From Sphingomonas sp. Leaf343 (GTDB lineage: Bacteria; Pseudomonadota; Alphaproteobacteria; Sphingomonadales; Sphingomonadaceae): a DNA stretch of 64,000 nt. Both the position numbers and the translations under genes were made by a program. Location of the stretch: the NCBI RefSeq assembly GCF_001423765.1, contig NZ_LMPG01000014.1:124001-188000 (forward strand). The letters are read 5' to 3'. This document shows positions 14,494 through 23,577 of this stretch, in pieces (position 1 is the stretch's first letter; each line of letters begins with the position of its first letter). The notes below the pieces were generated by a model that saw only the letters and a program-made list of their open reading frames with translations, was not told the origin of the DNA and ran no database searches.

Positions 14494-16380
14494 CTAGCCG
14501 AAGAGCCGACCCAGACTGCGTTCCAGCATCATGAACTGCCACAACGTGCGGCCATGCTCCGCTCGCCCTGCGCGGTGATCGGCGGCCATCGTCGCGAGCG
14601 TCGGCATGTCGAACCAGCCCGTCTCCGCCAACGTGCGGGAGCGGGACAGCGCCGCCGCCTCCTCGGCCAGGGTATTGCGGAACCACGTGCTGACCGGTGT
14701 GACGAATCCCATCTTGCGGCGATGGAGGAGATCGTTCGGCAAGTACGGCTTTAGGGCGTGCTTCATCAGCCACTTGCCCTCGCCGCCGCGCAACCGCAGC
14801 GACGTCGGCAGGGTGGCGCAGAATTCAACGAGACGGTGGTCGAGCAGCGGCTCGCGTGCCTCCAGTCCGACGCTCATGCTGGTGCGATCGACCTTCGTCA
14901 GGATGTCGCCGGGCAACCAGATTTTGACGTCGGCATATTGCGCCCGATCCAACGCATCGCGCGCGGGGGCGGCACGCATCGCCGCGACGTAGCGGTCCTC
15001 GGCGTGGTGACCGGAGAAGGCGGCGCGAGCGACGGGGGTGAACAGGCGAGCGCGCCATTCGGGCGTGGTGACGCCGACCGCGCGGGCATAAGCCTCATCG
15101 CCGTCGCTGGCGAGTGCGAGCAATGTCGACTTCGCGCGCAACGGGCGGGGTGCCCAGTCCGCCTTGGGATAGATGCCGCCGATCGTACCGAAGAGCGAGC
15201 GGCGCATGGCACCGGGAACCATGCTTCTCACCCGGTCCTCGGCGGCGTGGAATTTGTGGCGGCGGTAGCCGGCCAGCGCCTCGTCCGCCCCGTCGCCCGA
15301 CAGCGCGACGGTGACGCTTTCGCGGGCGAGTGCGCAGACCCGCCACGTCGCGAGGGCCGACGCATCGGCGAACGGCTCGTCGAACTGGCCGGCGAGCCTA
15401 TCGATCAACCCGAAGTCTTCGGCATCGACGACGCGGTCGACATGATCCGTGGCAAAGCGCTTCGCGACGGTGGCAGCGAAGCGGCGCTCGTCATGATCCG
15501 CCTCGTCGAAGCCGATCGTACACGTCCGGACGGCACGCGACGACGCCTCCGCCATCAGGGCGACGACGGCCGAGCTGTCGACGCCGCCGGACAGGAACGC
15601 GCCGAGCGGCACGTCGGCGATCATGCGGCTGCGCACGGCGGCGCGCATGCGGTCGATCAGCTCCTCCGCCAGCGCATCGGTCTTGCCGGTGGCGCGGTCG
15701 GCGAAGCTGATGTCCCACCATTGCGAGGGCGGGGGTAGTGAGTGGCCCCGGCGCAGCAGCAGCGTATGGCCGGCAGCGAGCTTGCGGACGCCGGAGACGA
15801 GGCAGGTGTCGTCGGGGACGTAGCCATAGGCGAGGTAATCCTCGACCGCCGACACATCCGGCACGCGCCGCAGCAGCGGGTGCGCGAGTAGCCCCTTGAG
15901 TTCGGAGGCGAAAGCGATGCTGCCATCGGAGAGTTCGGCGTAGTGCAGCGGCTTCACGCCGAACCGGTCGCGGGCGAGGAACAGCGTGCTCGCCTCGGCA
16001 TCGTGGATCGCGAACGCAAACATCCCGTCGAGCCGGTCGAGCATCGCCGGACCCCAGTGCCGCCAGCCATGGAGCAGCACCTCGGTATCGCCGTTGGTTC
16101 GGAAACGGGCGCCCTTCTGCGTCAGTTCGGCGCGAAGGGCGGCGAAATTGTAGATCTCGCCATTGTAGGTAACGGTCAGCGCGCCGTCCGCCATCGGCTG
16201 CGGCGAACCGACGAGATCGATGATCGACAGGCGACGATGGCCGAGTGCGACGCCGGGCGCGGTCCACACCCCCTGCCCGTCCGGCCCGCGATGCGCCTGC
16301 ACGTCGAGCATCCGCTGGATGCGGGTCGGGTCGACGGGCTTGGGGATGCCGGGGTGGAAGATCCCCGCGATGCCGCACAT
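14494..16380 (-). CDS. XrtA-system amidotransferase (asparagine synthase-like)
   Basis: A 628-residue glutamine-dependent amidotransferase with a class II glutaminase domain (residues 1 to ~190, nucleophile Cys2 in MCGIAGIF) and an asparagine-synthase-type ATP-pyrophosphatase domain (SGGVDSSAV loop). This matches the amidotransferase found in exosortase A/PEP-CTERM loci. It probably transfers an amino group to a carboxyl of the exopolysaccharide or a precursor. The start at 16380 is fixed because Cys must be residue 2. It is the last gene of the minus-strand exopolysaccharide unit, one base after the xrtA stop. Confidence 0.93.
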   Translation of the reverse strand: MCGIAGIFHPGIPKPVDPTRIQRMLDVQAHRGPDGQGVWTAPGVALGHRRLSIIDLVGSPQPMADGALTVTYNGEIYNFAALRAELTQKGARFRTNGDTEVLLHGWRHWGPAMLDRLDGMFAFAIHDAEASTLFLARDRFGVKPLHYAELSDGSIAFASELKGLLAHPLLRRVPDVSAVEDYLAYGYVPDDTCLVSGVRKLAAGHTLLLRRGHSLPPPSQWWDISFADRATGKTDALAEELIDRMRAAVRSRMIADVPLGAFLSGGVDSSAVVALMAEASSRAVRTCTIGFDEADHDERRFAATVAKRFATDHVDRVVDAEDFGLIDRLAGQFDEPFADASALATWRVCALARESVTVALSGDGADEALAGYRRHKFHAAEDRVRSMVPGAMRRSLFGTIGGIYPKADWAPRPLRAKSTLLALASDGDEAYARAVGVTTPEWRARLFTPVARAAFSGHHAEDRYVAAMRAAPARDALDRAQYADVKIWLPGDILTKVDRTSMSVGLEAREPLLDHRLVEFCATLPTSLRLRGGEGKWLMKHALKPYLPNDLLHRRKMGFVTPVSTWFRNTLAEEAAALSRSRTLAETGWFDMPTLATMAADHRAGRAEHGRTLWQFMMLERSLGRLFG

Positions 16381-16381
16381 G

Positions 16382-17881
16382 TCAGCGGATCGCCCGATCG
16401 AGCAGTGCGGCGGGGCCGCCCGCCGCCGCGACGAACCGGGCGATCGCCGCCGGATCGTCGCCGGGTACGGCGATGTGCAAAGCAACCGCCATCTGGTCCG
16501 CGCCCGTCAGGCGGGCGCGCATCGTTTCCAGCTTCACCCGTTTCTCGTCCGCCGTGACCACAGAGCCGACGCGGTACCATGTCGCGACGGTCCGCTCCAC
16601 CGGCCCCGGCGCAACGATCCGCATCGCCGATCCGCCCGCGACGGAGGACAGGTCGGCGACCCGCACCCAGCGGTCCTCCTCCGCAAGGACGCCGGTGCCG
16701 AACGCGACGAGTTCCTTGCCCTCATGCTGGGTGGCATAGATCGCGATACCGACAGCGACGCTGTGCCGGCCGTCGGTGTAGCGCCCGAACAGTTGGCGAT
16801 CCGCGCCCGGATGATGCGGCTGCCACGGAACGCTCCCGTCGAGCGGGAAGCGGGTCCAGCCGGCGACCTGCGGCAGGTCGATACCCTGCGGCAGAGACGC
16901 GGCGCGGCCGGCGATGGCGGCGCTCCACGCGAGGAAGAAGGCGGCGGTCGCAAGCGTCAGCACGGCGGCGGCGACAAGCGGCGCGGCATAGCGCGGTGGT
17001 GCTTGCAGGCGTGCGGCGTCGAATGCAGGCGCGTCGGGTGCGCGGTCGAACCAACGCCAGCCGAGCGCGAGGACGCCCGCCATGACGAGGCCGAAGAACA
17101 GCCAGCCATAGACGATATGATCGAGACCGGTGGCGCGTTCGATCCCCCAAAGGTCGGCGGCGTAGATCGTGCCCCATGCGCGGACACCGTTCGCCAGCAC
17201 CGGCACGACGATCGCGACGAGCATGAAGCCCCCACGACGCCGCCACGAAAGGAAGCAGGTCGAGGCGACGAGGATACCAAAGGCAAGCATCGCGATGACG
17301 AACTTTGCGCCCGAACACGCCTCCGCCACCTCGAAATGATAGCGACCCGCATGGATCAGGACGCCGTCGACCGAGGCAGTGATGCCGACGAGGTGGAGCA
17401 ACGGCATGACGATCGCGACGGTCACCTCCTGAAGCGGCGGCTCCAGGAAATCGCCGAAGGGGACGAGGAACAGCGCGTAGCCGAGCGGAAAGAGCAGTCC
17501 ACGCGCGACGTTCGGACCCAGCAGCGTCACCACCACGCCCTGAAGCATCAGCACGAGGCCGAGCTGGCGCGCGATCGCCAACGATCCGGCATCGCCCAGC
17601 AGCCAGCCGAACCCACCCGCCGCGACCAGCAGCAGGCCCGCCCACCATGCGACCGGGGTCAGCGCCGACAGTTCGACGCGGCGGGTCCAGACGAGCCACG
17701 CGACAACCGGGCCAATGAAGAGGCAATGACCGTAGGTGGTGCTGGTCCACCAGATGCCGGCGACTTGCGCGACGTCATGCGCGAACAGCGCGAGGATCAT
17801 CGCCATGACGCCCACCAGTACCCCCGCATGGCGCGGCCAGGGTCCGGTGGTGCGGACGGGTGCAACGACGAGCGACGTCAT
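16382..17881 (-). CDS. xrtA: Exosortase A fused to EpsI domain
   Basis: A 499-residue polytopic membrane protease/transpeptidase that processes PEP-CTERM proteins. The exosortase domain spans about residues 20-290 with the expected catalytic triad: Cys189 in EACSG, Arg234 in NGVRAW and His255 in LDHIVYGW. A C-terminal EpsI-type (DUF3485) domain follows after the last membrane segment, from about residue 310. The ATG at 17881 overlaps the glycosyltransferase stop (ATGA). The fusion of XrtA and EpsI is usual for this subtype. It is embedded in the exopolysaccharide operon, but no PEP-CTERM substrate is encoded in the window. Confidence 0.95.
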   Translation of the reverse strand: MTSLVVAPVRTTGPWPRHAGVLVGVMAMILALFAHDVAQVAGIWWTSTTYGHCLFIGPVVAWLVWTRRVELSALTPVAWWAGLLLVAAGGFGWLLGDAGSLAIARQLGLVLMLQGVVVTLLGPNVARGLLFPLGYALFLVPFGDFLEPPLQEVTVAIVMPLLHLVGITASVDGVLIHAGRYHFEVAEACSGAKFVIAMLAFGILVASTCFLSWRRRGGFMLVAIVVPVLANGVRAWGTIYAADLWGIERATGLDHIVYGWLFFGLVMAGVLALGWRWFDRAPDAPAFDAARLQAPPRYAAPLVAAAVLTLATAAFFLAWSAAIAGRAASLPQGIDLPQVAGWTRFPLDGSVPWQPHHPGADRQLFGRYTDGRHSVAVGIAIYATQHEGKELVAFGTGVLAEEDRWVRVADLSSVAGGSAMRIVAPGPVERTVATWYRVGSVVTADEKRVKLETMRARLTGADQMAVALHIAVPGDDPAAIARFVAAAGGPAALLDRAIR

Positions 17882-19014
17882 GCGGCGAGCGACTGGCCTG
17901 TTCCGAGCAAATCGTCCAGCGGGGCAAGCCGTGCCGCCCAATCGTAGTGCGACAGAACTCGCGCGCGCGCTTGTCCGCCGAAGGATCCGGGCGCGGCGAT
18001 CATTGCGGCGCAGGCGGCGGCGAAGTCGCGGGGCTCGGCGACGCGAATCGTGCCGCCGTGATCGATCCCCTCCGCCGCCTGCGGCGTTGCGACGACCGGG
18101 CAGGCCATCGCCATCGCCTCCAGCACCTTGTTCTGGACACCGCGCGCGAGCCGCAGGGGCGCGACGCAGACCGATGCCGCGGCCAGCCACGGCCGGGTGT
18201 CGGGGACTTCGCCGGTGACGACGACGTTCTCCCGCCGGCCAAGGGCGCGAACGGCGGCGGTCGGCGCGCGGCCGACGATCGCGAAGTCGGCAGCGAGACG
18301 GGGCAGGACGTGGTCAGCGAACCACATGACCGCCTCCACGTTCGGCTGATAATCCATCTGGCCGGTGAAGACGATCAGCGGGCGCTGCGTCGGCGCCGGC
18401 ACGACGCCGGTCCGGTCGAAGTGGCGCGCGTCGATGCCATTGCCGATCGCGCGGATATCGCCCTGCCCTCCGGTCGCGCGGAACAGCGATGCCTCCGCCT
18501 CGCTGATGAACAGGGTGGTGCCGGCGCGGGCGGCGACGTCCCGTTCCCAGCGGGCGAGCAGGCGCGCTTCGCGGGCGAGCAGCCAGCGTAACGGGCCCCG
18601 CGCGCTATCCGCCTGTTGCCCGAACTTGGCCGAATCCATGTCGACGAAATCCATGATCGTCGTCGGGCCGACCGGAACGTGCTGCGCCATCTGGCCGGAG
18701 AAGATGTAGGTCGCATCGACCGGCGGCAGCGTCGCGAGCGCCGTCGTCATCGCCGGATCGGCAAAGGCGGTGAGCGACACCGGCCGACCGGTCGCCAGCG
18801 CCCCGGCGGTGGCGCGTGCGCGGGTCCTGGTGCGCGGGATCACCGTCCAGCTGGCGAGATCGAGCGTGGGGCGCGGCGCTGCGCCCTCGTCGAAGGCGAC
18901 GACATGGACGCGCGCGCGAGCGGCAAGATGGCGCAGGACGTGGTAGCTGCGGATGCGGTCGCCGCGATCCGGCGCGGTCGGCGCACGGTGGGCGAGGAAC
19001 AGCAGGTCGATCAC
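17878..19014 (-). CDS. XrtA/PEP-CTERM-associated sugar transferase
   Basis: A 378-residue GT-B glycosyltransferase of the type linked to PEP-CTERM/EpsH1 systems. It starts with the typical DLLFLAHRAPTAPDRGDRIR and has a C-terminal GT1-like donor-binding half (GVQNKVLEAMAMACPVVAT). It presumably adds a sugar in repeat-unit assembly on the cytoplasmic side. The start is the GTG at 19014, whose GTGA overlaps the stop of the FemAB-like gene. Its stop overlaps the xrtA start by 4 bases. Confidence 0.92.
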   Translation of the reverse strand: MIDLLFLAHRAPTAPDRGDRIRSYHVLRHLAARARVHVVAFDEGAAPRPTLDLASWTVIPRTRTRARATAGALATGRPVSLTAFADPAMTTALATLPPVDATYIFSGQMAQHVPVGPTTIMDFVDMDSAKFGQQADSARGPLRWLLAREARLLARWERDVAARAGTTLFISEAEASLFRATGGQGDIRAIGNGIDARHFDRTGVVPAPTQRPLIVFTGQMDYQPNVEAVMWFADHVLPRLAADFAIVGRAPTAAVRALGRRENVVVTGEVPDTRPWLAAASVCVAPLRLARGVQNKVLEAMAMACPVVATPQAAEGIDHGGTIRVAEPRDFAAACAAMIAAPGSFGGQARARVLSHYDWAARLAPLDDLLGTGQSLAA

Positions 19015-20045
19015 CCGAGGCCCCGCGACAGGAGCGGCCCGGCCAGCCGCGCGATCGACAGCGGCAGGCGTTTCCAGCCGGCCACCATCAGGCGGTATTT
19101 CGCATTCTGCGGATTGACGCTGCGCGCCTCCCCCTCGTGCCGACGGGCATAGGCGAGCGGGACGGGATCGAAGCCCCAGTTCTTTTTGAATGCCGCCGGG
19201 CCGGTGCCGGCTTTGGACCGACCGAAGTCGAAGCGGGTGCAGCCGCGGTCCCGCGCGTGGCTCATTAGTGCAAGATACATGCGGTCGTTGGCACGCAGGC
19301 CGCGTGCCTCGGCGGTGCCGCCGCCCCAATAGGGGAAGACGGTGCCGTCGAAATAGAGCGACAGGACGCTGGCGACGGGCTTTCCCGCGTTGCGGACCGC
19401 CAGGATATCGGTATCGAGTTCGTCCAGCACGGCGCGGAACAAGGCGGCGGGGAAAACCGGAGTGCCGAGATTGCGGACCGACTCCGCGTAGACGCGGTGG
19501 TGGGTCGCAAGGTCGCGGCCGGTGTCGACCGTCAGATCGAGGCCGAGCGAGCGGCGCACCTCCGCGCGTTGCTTGCGCGGGATTGCGGCGAGATCGGCGG
19601 CGGCATCGGTCCCGAGCGCTCGTGCGAAGCCGACATAGGTGGTGTCGTCGATCGTCCAGCCAGCCGGCGCAGGCCCGCCACGCAGGTCGACATCGGGGCA
19701 GCCGAGCCGCGTCGCAAGATCCCATGCACCGGCGGCGAGCGCCTCCACCCCCTCTCCCAGTACGCCGCCACCGACGCCGAAGCCGGTCGACACCAGCGCC
19801 TTGCCGAACAGCCGCGAGCGCATCTCGGTCAGAGGCAGGACCCCGGCGAGCGTGCCGTTGGCGCGCTCCGCCAGCAGATAGCGGGACCGCTGACGACAGC
19901 CATTTTCCACCGCGCGGCTCCAGCCGGTCAGGTGGAACGGCGTCGCGCCCATGGTATCGCGAACGAACGCGTCGATGCGGGCGGCTTCGCGCCGGTCAGC
20001 CAGCGACGCCTCGCGGATACCGAGCGGAGCGGTGACCAGCGGCAT
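19011..20045 (-). CDS. FemAB-like GNAT protein of the XrtA/PEP-CTERM system
   Basis: A 344-residue protein with two GNAT-like halves, as in FemA/FemB and the PEP-CTERM-associated FemAB family. The C-terminal half contains RGLRANDRMYLALMSHARDRG and FGRSKAGTGPAAFKKNWGF, characteristic of the family. FemAB enzymes transfer aminoacyl groups from tRNA; here it may aminoacylate the polysaccharide or a precursor. I use the ATG at 20045; a GTG at 20051 forming a GTGA overlap with the deacetylase stop is an equal alternative, and no Shine-Dalgarno decides. Confidence 0.9.
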   Translation of the reverse strand: MPLVTAPLGIREASLADRREAARIDAFVRDTMGATPFHLTGWSRAVENGCRQRSRYLLAERANGTLAGVLPLTEMRSRLFGKALVSTGFGVGGGVLGEGVEALAAGAWDLATRLGCPDVDLRGGPAPAGWTIDDTTYVGFARALGTDAAADLAAIPRKQRAEVRRSLGLDLTVDTGRDLATHHRVYAESVRNLGTPVFPAALFRAVLDELDTDILAVRNAGKPVASVLSLYFDGTVFPYWGGGTAEARGLRANDRMYLALMSHARDRGCTRFDFGRSKAGTGPAAFKKNWGFDPVPLAYARRHEGEARSVNPQNAKYRLMVAGWKRLPLSIARLAGPLLSRGLG

Positions 20046-20047
20046 CG

Positions 20048-20884
20048 TCACAGGCCGATCGCCCGGTCGACGCGGCCCCAATGATGCCGGTCGAGCAGCC
20101 CCGCGAGCTTGCCCCGCATCGCGCCGAGACGCGAATAATGGCGCAGGCGGGACCTGAGCGGCGCACCGGCGACACGGGGCTGGGCGGGATCGATCTCCCA
20201 TGGATGGAAGTAGAACATCGCAGGGTGACCGGCGCGGTTCGACTGGCCGACGGCGATATCGGTGAGCTTCGCGGGGAGCAGGCGAAAGAAGCCGCCTCCG
20301 GTCGCGACGCGTTTGCCGCGCCACTCGGCGACGGTCACCGGCACCTCGACCAGCGCGCTGTCGGAGAGCGGGCGGAAACCGAAGCGGGGCGCGTCGCGCC
20401 AGCCGTAATGGTCGTGCGCGAGCGGAGCGACGCTGGAGGAATAGGCATAGCCCTCCTCCGCGAGGATCGGGTGCGCCCAGGGTGTGCGAGCATCGATCGA
20501 GAAGCTGGGCGCGCGATAGCCGGTGACGGCCCGTCCGCCCGCCTGTTCCAGCGCATCGCGTGCGCGGCGCAGGTCGGCGACGAACTCGCCGGGCGACAGC
20601 GTGAAGACGCGCCGGTGATCCCAGCCGTGGCTGGCGACCTCGTGCCCCGCCGCGGCGATGCGGCGGATCAGCGCGGGATGGCGATCAGCGACCCAGCCGA
20701 GCGTGAAGAAGGTCGCGGCGATACCGGCTTCCGTGAACAGGTCGAGGACCGCGTCGGTATTACGTTCCACGCGGCGGTCGAGCGTGTCCCAGTCGCCCCT
20801 GTCGATAACCGTCTCGAAAGCGCCGACCTGAAACCAGTCCTCGACGTCGACGGACATACCGTTGAGGATGCACTCAGGCCGCAT
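20048..20884 (-). CDS. XrtA-associated polysaccharide deacetylase
   Basis: A 278-residue NodB-type carbohydrate esterase. The metal-site motifs SVDVEDWF near the N terminus and SHGWDHR (His-x3-His, about residue 77-83) are present, as is GYRAPSFS. It removes N-acetyl groups from the exopolysaccharide. No signal peptide is seen, as is usual for this subfamily. The ATG at 20884 gives an 11-base overlap with the upstream ATPase gene; an internal ATG nine codons later would also keep the DVED motif. Confidence 0.9.
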   Translation of the reverse strand: MRPECILNGMSVDVEDWFQVGAFETVIDRGDWDTLDRRVERNTDAVLDLFTEAGIAATFFTLGWVADRHPALIRRIAAAGHEVASHGWDHRRVFTLSPGEFVADLRRARDALEQAGGRAVTGYRAPSFSIDARTPWAHPILAEEGYAYSSSVAPLAHDHYGWRDAPRFGFRPLSDSALVEVPVTVAEWRGKRVATGGGFFRLLPAKLTDIAVGQSNRAGHPAMFYFHPWEIDPAQPRVAGAPLRSRLRHYSRLGAMRGKLAGLLDRHHWGRVDRAIGL

Positions 20885-21971
20885 CGGTCCACGCCGTCGC
20901 GGACTGGATCGGGGCATAGCTTTCGGGCGACGGAGCGCGGGTCGGCTCCTCCGCCTCGATCCAGTCGACCAGCAGGGTGAGGACCCGGCGCAGGGCCGCA
21001 TCCTGTTGCTCGATACGATCCTCCAGCGCGGCCATGCGCGCCTCCAGCAGCAGGTCGGAGGCGACGGGCGCGACCGGCGGTTCGGGCGAAGCTCCAAGGT
21101 CCGGACCGTCCGCCGGTTCGGTCGCGACGGCGGGCGTCGCGACCGATGAGGACGCCGGAGCGGGCAGATCGGCGGCCAGATCGGCGATCACCTGACGCAC
21201 GGTCGCGCCGTCGATCATGTCGAGATCGGTCAGCGCGGCGTGGAGCATGACGCGGCCGGCGAGCAGGTTGAGCCGGCGCGGCACGCCGCCGGATCCTTCA
21301 TAGAAGGCCGCGAAGGCATCGCTCGCGAAATCGGGGCGACCGGTCCAGCCGACCACCGACAGACGGTGGGCGATATAGTCGGCGACCTCATGCTCCTCCA
21401 TCGGATCGAGATGGTGGATCGCGATGATCCGCTGGCGAAGCTGTTCAAGGCCGTGGAGCCGGTTCCGGAACTCGGGCTGGCCGAGCAGCAGGATCTGGAG
21501 CAGCGCATGGCCGCCCGCCTGGAAGTTCGACAGCATCCGCAATTCCTCGACCGCGGACACGGGCAGCGCCTGCGCCTCGTCGACGATCAGCAGCGTGCGG
21601 CGACCGGTGCGCGCGACGGCGTGAAGGCCGCGCTCGATCGCGACGAGCAGGTCCGCCTTGGTCAGGCCGGTCGGATCGACGTTCAGTTGCGTCGCGCAGA
21701 TACGCAGCAGGTCGTCCGCCTCGATCGCGGTCGAGACCAGCTTGATCGCATTCAGCCGCTGATGATCGACCGTCTCCAGCAGATGGCCGAGCAACGTCGT
21801 CTTGCCTGCGCCGATGTCGCCGGTGATGACGATGAACCCCTCCCCCTGCGCGAGGCCGTAGCCGAGATAGGCCATCGCCTTGCGGTGGGTCGCCGTCTCG
21901 AACCAGAAGCGCGGGTCCGGCGTCAGTTGGAAGGGCCGATCGGTCAGGCCCCAGTGCGCGTCGTCCATCAT
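20874..21971 (-). CDS. XrtA-associated AAA ATPase (ExeA-like)
   Basis: A 365-residue ATPase of the general secretion pathway A/ExeA-like family found in PEP-CTERM loci. The N terminus MDDAHWGLTDRPFQLTPDP is the family signature. Walker A is GDIGAGKTTLL (about residue 50) and Walker B is TLLIVDEAQ. The C-terminal ~90 residues are Pro/Ala/Ser-rich and end in a predicted coiled helix with WIEAEEP. Two adjacent ATGs start the gene (21971 and 21968) after GAGG. The ATPase may sense or regulate polysaccharide assembly; it has no transmembrane segment. Confidence 0.9.
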   Translation of the reverse strand: MMDDAHWGLTDRPFQLTPDPRFWFETATHRKAMAYLGYGLAQGEGFIVITGDIGAGKTTLLGHLLETVDHQRLNAIKLVSTAIEADDLLRICATQLNVDPTGLTKADLLVAIERGLHAVARTGRRTLLIVDEAQALPVSAVEELRMLSNFQAGGHALLQILLLGQPEFRNRLHGLEQLRQRIIAIHHLDPMEEHEVADYIAHRLSVVGWTGRPDFASDAFAAFYEGSGGVPRRLNLLAGRVMLHAALTDLDMIDGATVRQVIADLAADLPAPASSSVATPAVATEPADGPDLGASPEPPVAPVASDLLLEARMAALEDRIEQQDAALRRVLTLLVDWIEAEEPTRAPSPESYAPIQSATAWTDAA

Positions 21972-21978
21972 CCAGTCC

Positions 21979-23577
21979 TCAGAAGGTGTAGCGCGCGCCG
22001 AGGAGCGCCTGCGCCGACCAGTTCGTCTCGAAATCGCCGACCTTGAAGGCATAGAGGCCGAGCGACGCGGTGGTGCTGAGCCGGCCGAAGCCGTGATAGT
22101 AGCTGGCGGTCGCGCCACCCGACCAGGTGCCGTCGCCGTCCTGAAGTTCGGTGTCAGTGTAGGTCAGGAAGACGTTGGTATCGAAGCCCGACACTCGCGA
22201 CAGCGCGCGGGTAAAGAAGAGCTGGCCGAAGTAGTTCTCGTCCTCCAGCCCGGTCACGACGATGCCCGATCCGTTGGCGGGAGCATACAGGCGGCGATTG
22301 GCGTAGCCGATGCCGACGCCGTAGGTGCTGCGCCCGCGCTGCGACGACAGGACACCCTCCAAGCCGCGTGCGCGGTAGCTGGCGGTCGAGATCGACTGGA
22401 ACACATCGTTCAGGCAGCCCCCGGGCGCTGACCCGGAGGTGCCAAAGGTGCAGCCGTTGAAATTCTGTCCGAATGGATCGCGGCGGACCTGAAAGCTGGT
22501 CGGCAGCGCGGTCAGGCCGGTACGAAGCTGGCGGCCGAAGGTAGTGACCGTATCGTAGACGACGATGCCGACGCCGGTCGACTGCGATGCCTGCCACGTG
22601 GCGCTGCCGGTGTAGCTGGTCGAGCCGTAGCGCCGGCCGACCGCGCCGCGCACTTCGGTGCGGTGGTTGGGGCGCCAAGCGACGCCGGCGTCGTAATAGA
22701 CGCCGTCGGTGCGGTACGCGATCCGGCGCGGGCTGGCGGGATCGGTGACGAAGCGGCCATTGCCATCGACCACGGGCGCGCCGGTCGCGTCCACCTGCGG
22801 GTCGCGCTGCGACGCCTCGATCTTCTCGTAGCCGACGCCCGCGGTCAGCGCGACGGTGTAGGACACCGGCAACAGTGTGTCGGCGCGGCCGTACCAGCCC
22901 TCGTACCGTTGCTTCAGCTGCGACGCGGTTTCGCGGCTGTATGCGCCCGACAGAGTGACGCCGATCGGCAGGACGGTGCCCGGCGCGATGCCGATGCTGG
23001 CGGCGGCGAGATGACCCCAGCTATCGTCGTAATAGTCGAGGCGGCGACCGGTGCCGGTGGTGTCGAACGTCGGCGTCTCGACCTTCGTGTAGCCGAGTTG
23101 ATAGGCGGCGTTCAGGCCGAACGCGCCGAGCTGCGTCGTGTAGGACGGGCCGACATAGGCACCGTAGATCTGGCTGGTATTGCCGACGTTGCCGGCGAGG
23201 ATACCCGGCGCATCACCCCGAATGTCGTTGCGTGCGCGGGCGGCAATCGCGCCCCCGTCCAGCGTCAGGCCGCGGGCGAGCAGATACTGGCCCCGCGCCA
23301 GTCCGGAATGGACATCGGAATCGCCGATCCGGTCGTCCCACGCGATCCGCCGCTCGTACCGGTAGGACACCTGGCCGTTGGCGCGCCTGGTCGAGACGGA
23401 CGCGTCGATGCCAGCCGCCACCGAACTGTAGGTCAGCACGTCGCCCGAATTCAGGTCGGCGGTCACGACCTGACTGAGTTCGACATAGGGCGCGACGACG
23501 ACGCGCGGCGCGTCCTGCGCATCGACGGGATTCGCCAGCACCAGCGCCGGCAGGATGACGAATGCAGAGCGGATCAT
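21979..23577 (-). CDS. XrtA/PEP-CTERM-associated outer-membrane beta-barrel protein
   Basis: A 532-residue predicted outer-membrane protein. A signal peptide (residues 1-20, ending ANPVDA) is followed by alternating beta-strand pattern throughout, and the protein ends in aromatic Phe (GARYTF), as expected for BAM substrates. It corresponds to the OMP regularly found in PEP-CTERM exopolysaccharide loci, probably contributing to export at the outer membrane. Its ATG overlaps the kinase stop (ATGA). The ATPase gene follows after 7 bases. Confidence 0.85.
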   Translation of the reverse strand: MIRSAFVILPALVLANPVDAQDAPRVVVAPYVELSQVVTADLNSGDVLTYSSVAAGIDASVSTRRANGQVSYRYERRIAWDDRIGDSDVHSGLARGQYLLARGLTLDGGAIAARARNDIRGDAPGILAGNVGNTSQIYGAYVGPSYTTQLGAFGLNAAYQLGYTKVETPTFDTTGTGRRLDYYDDSWGHLAAASIGIAPGTVLPIGVTLSGAYSRETASQLKQRYEGWYGRADTLLPVSYTVALTAGVGYEKIEASQRDPQVDATGAPVVDGNGRFVTDPASPRRIAYRTDGVYYDAGVAWRPNHRTEVRGAVGRRYGSTSYTGSATWQASQSTGVGIVVYDTVTTFGRQLRTGLTALPTSFQVRRDPFGQNFNGCTFGTSGSAPGGCLNDVFQSISTASYRARGLEGVLSSQRGRSTYGVGIGYANRRLYAPANGSGIVVTGLEDENYFGQLFFTRALSRVSGFDTNVFLTYTDTELQDGDGTWSGGATASYYHGFGRLSTTASLGLYAFKVGDFETNWSAQALLGARYTF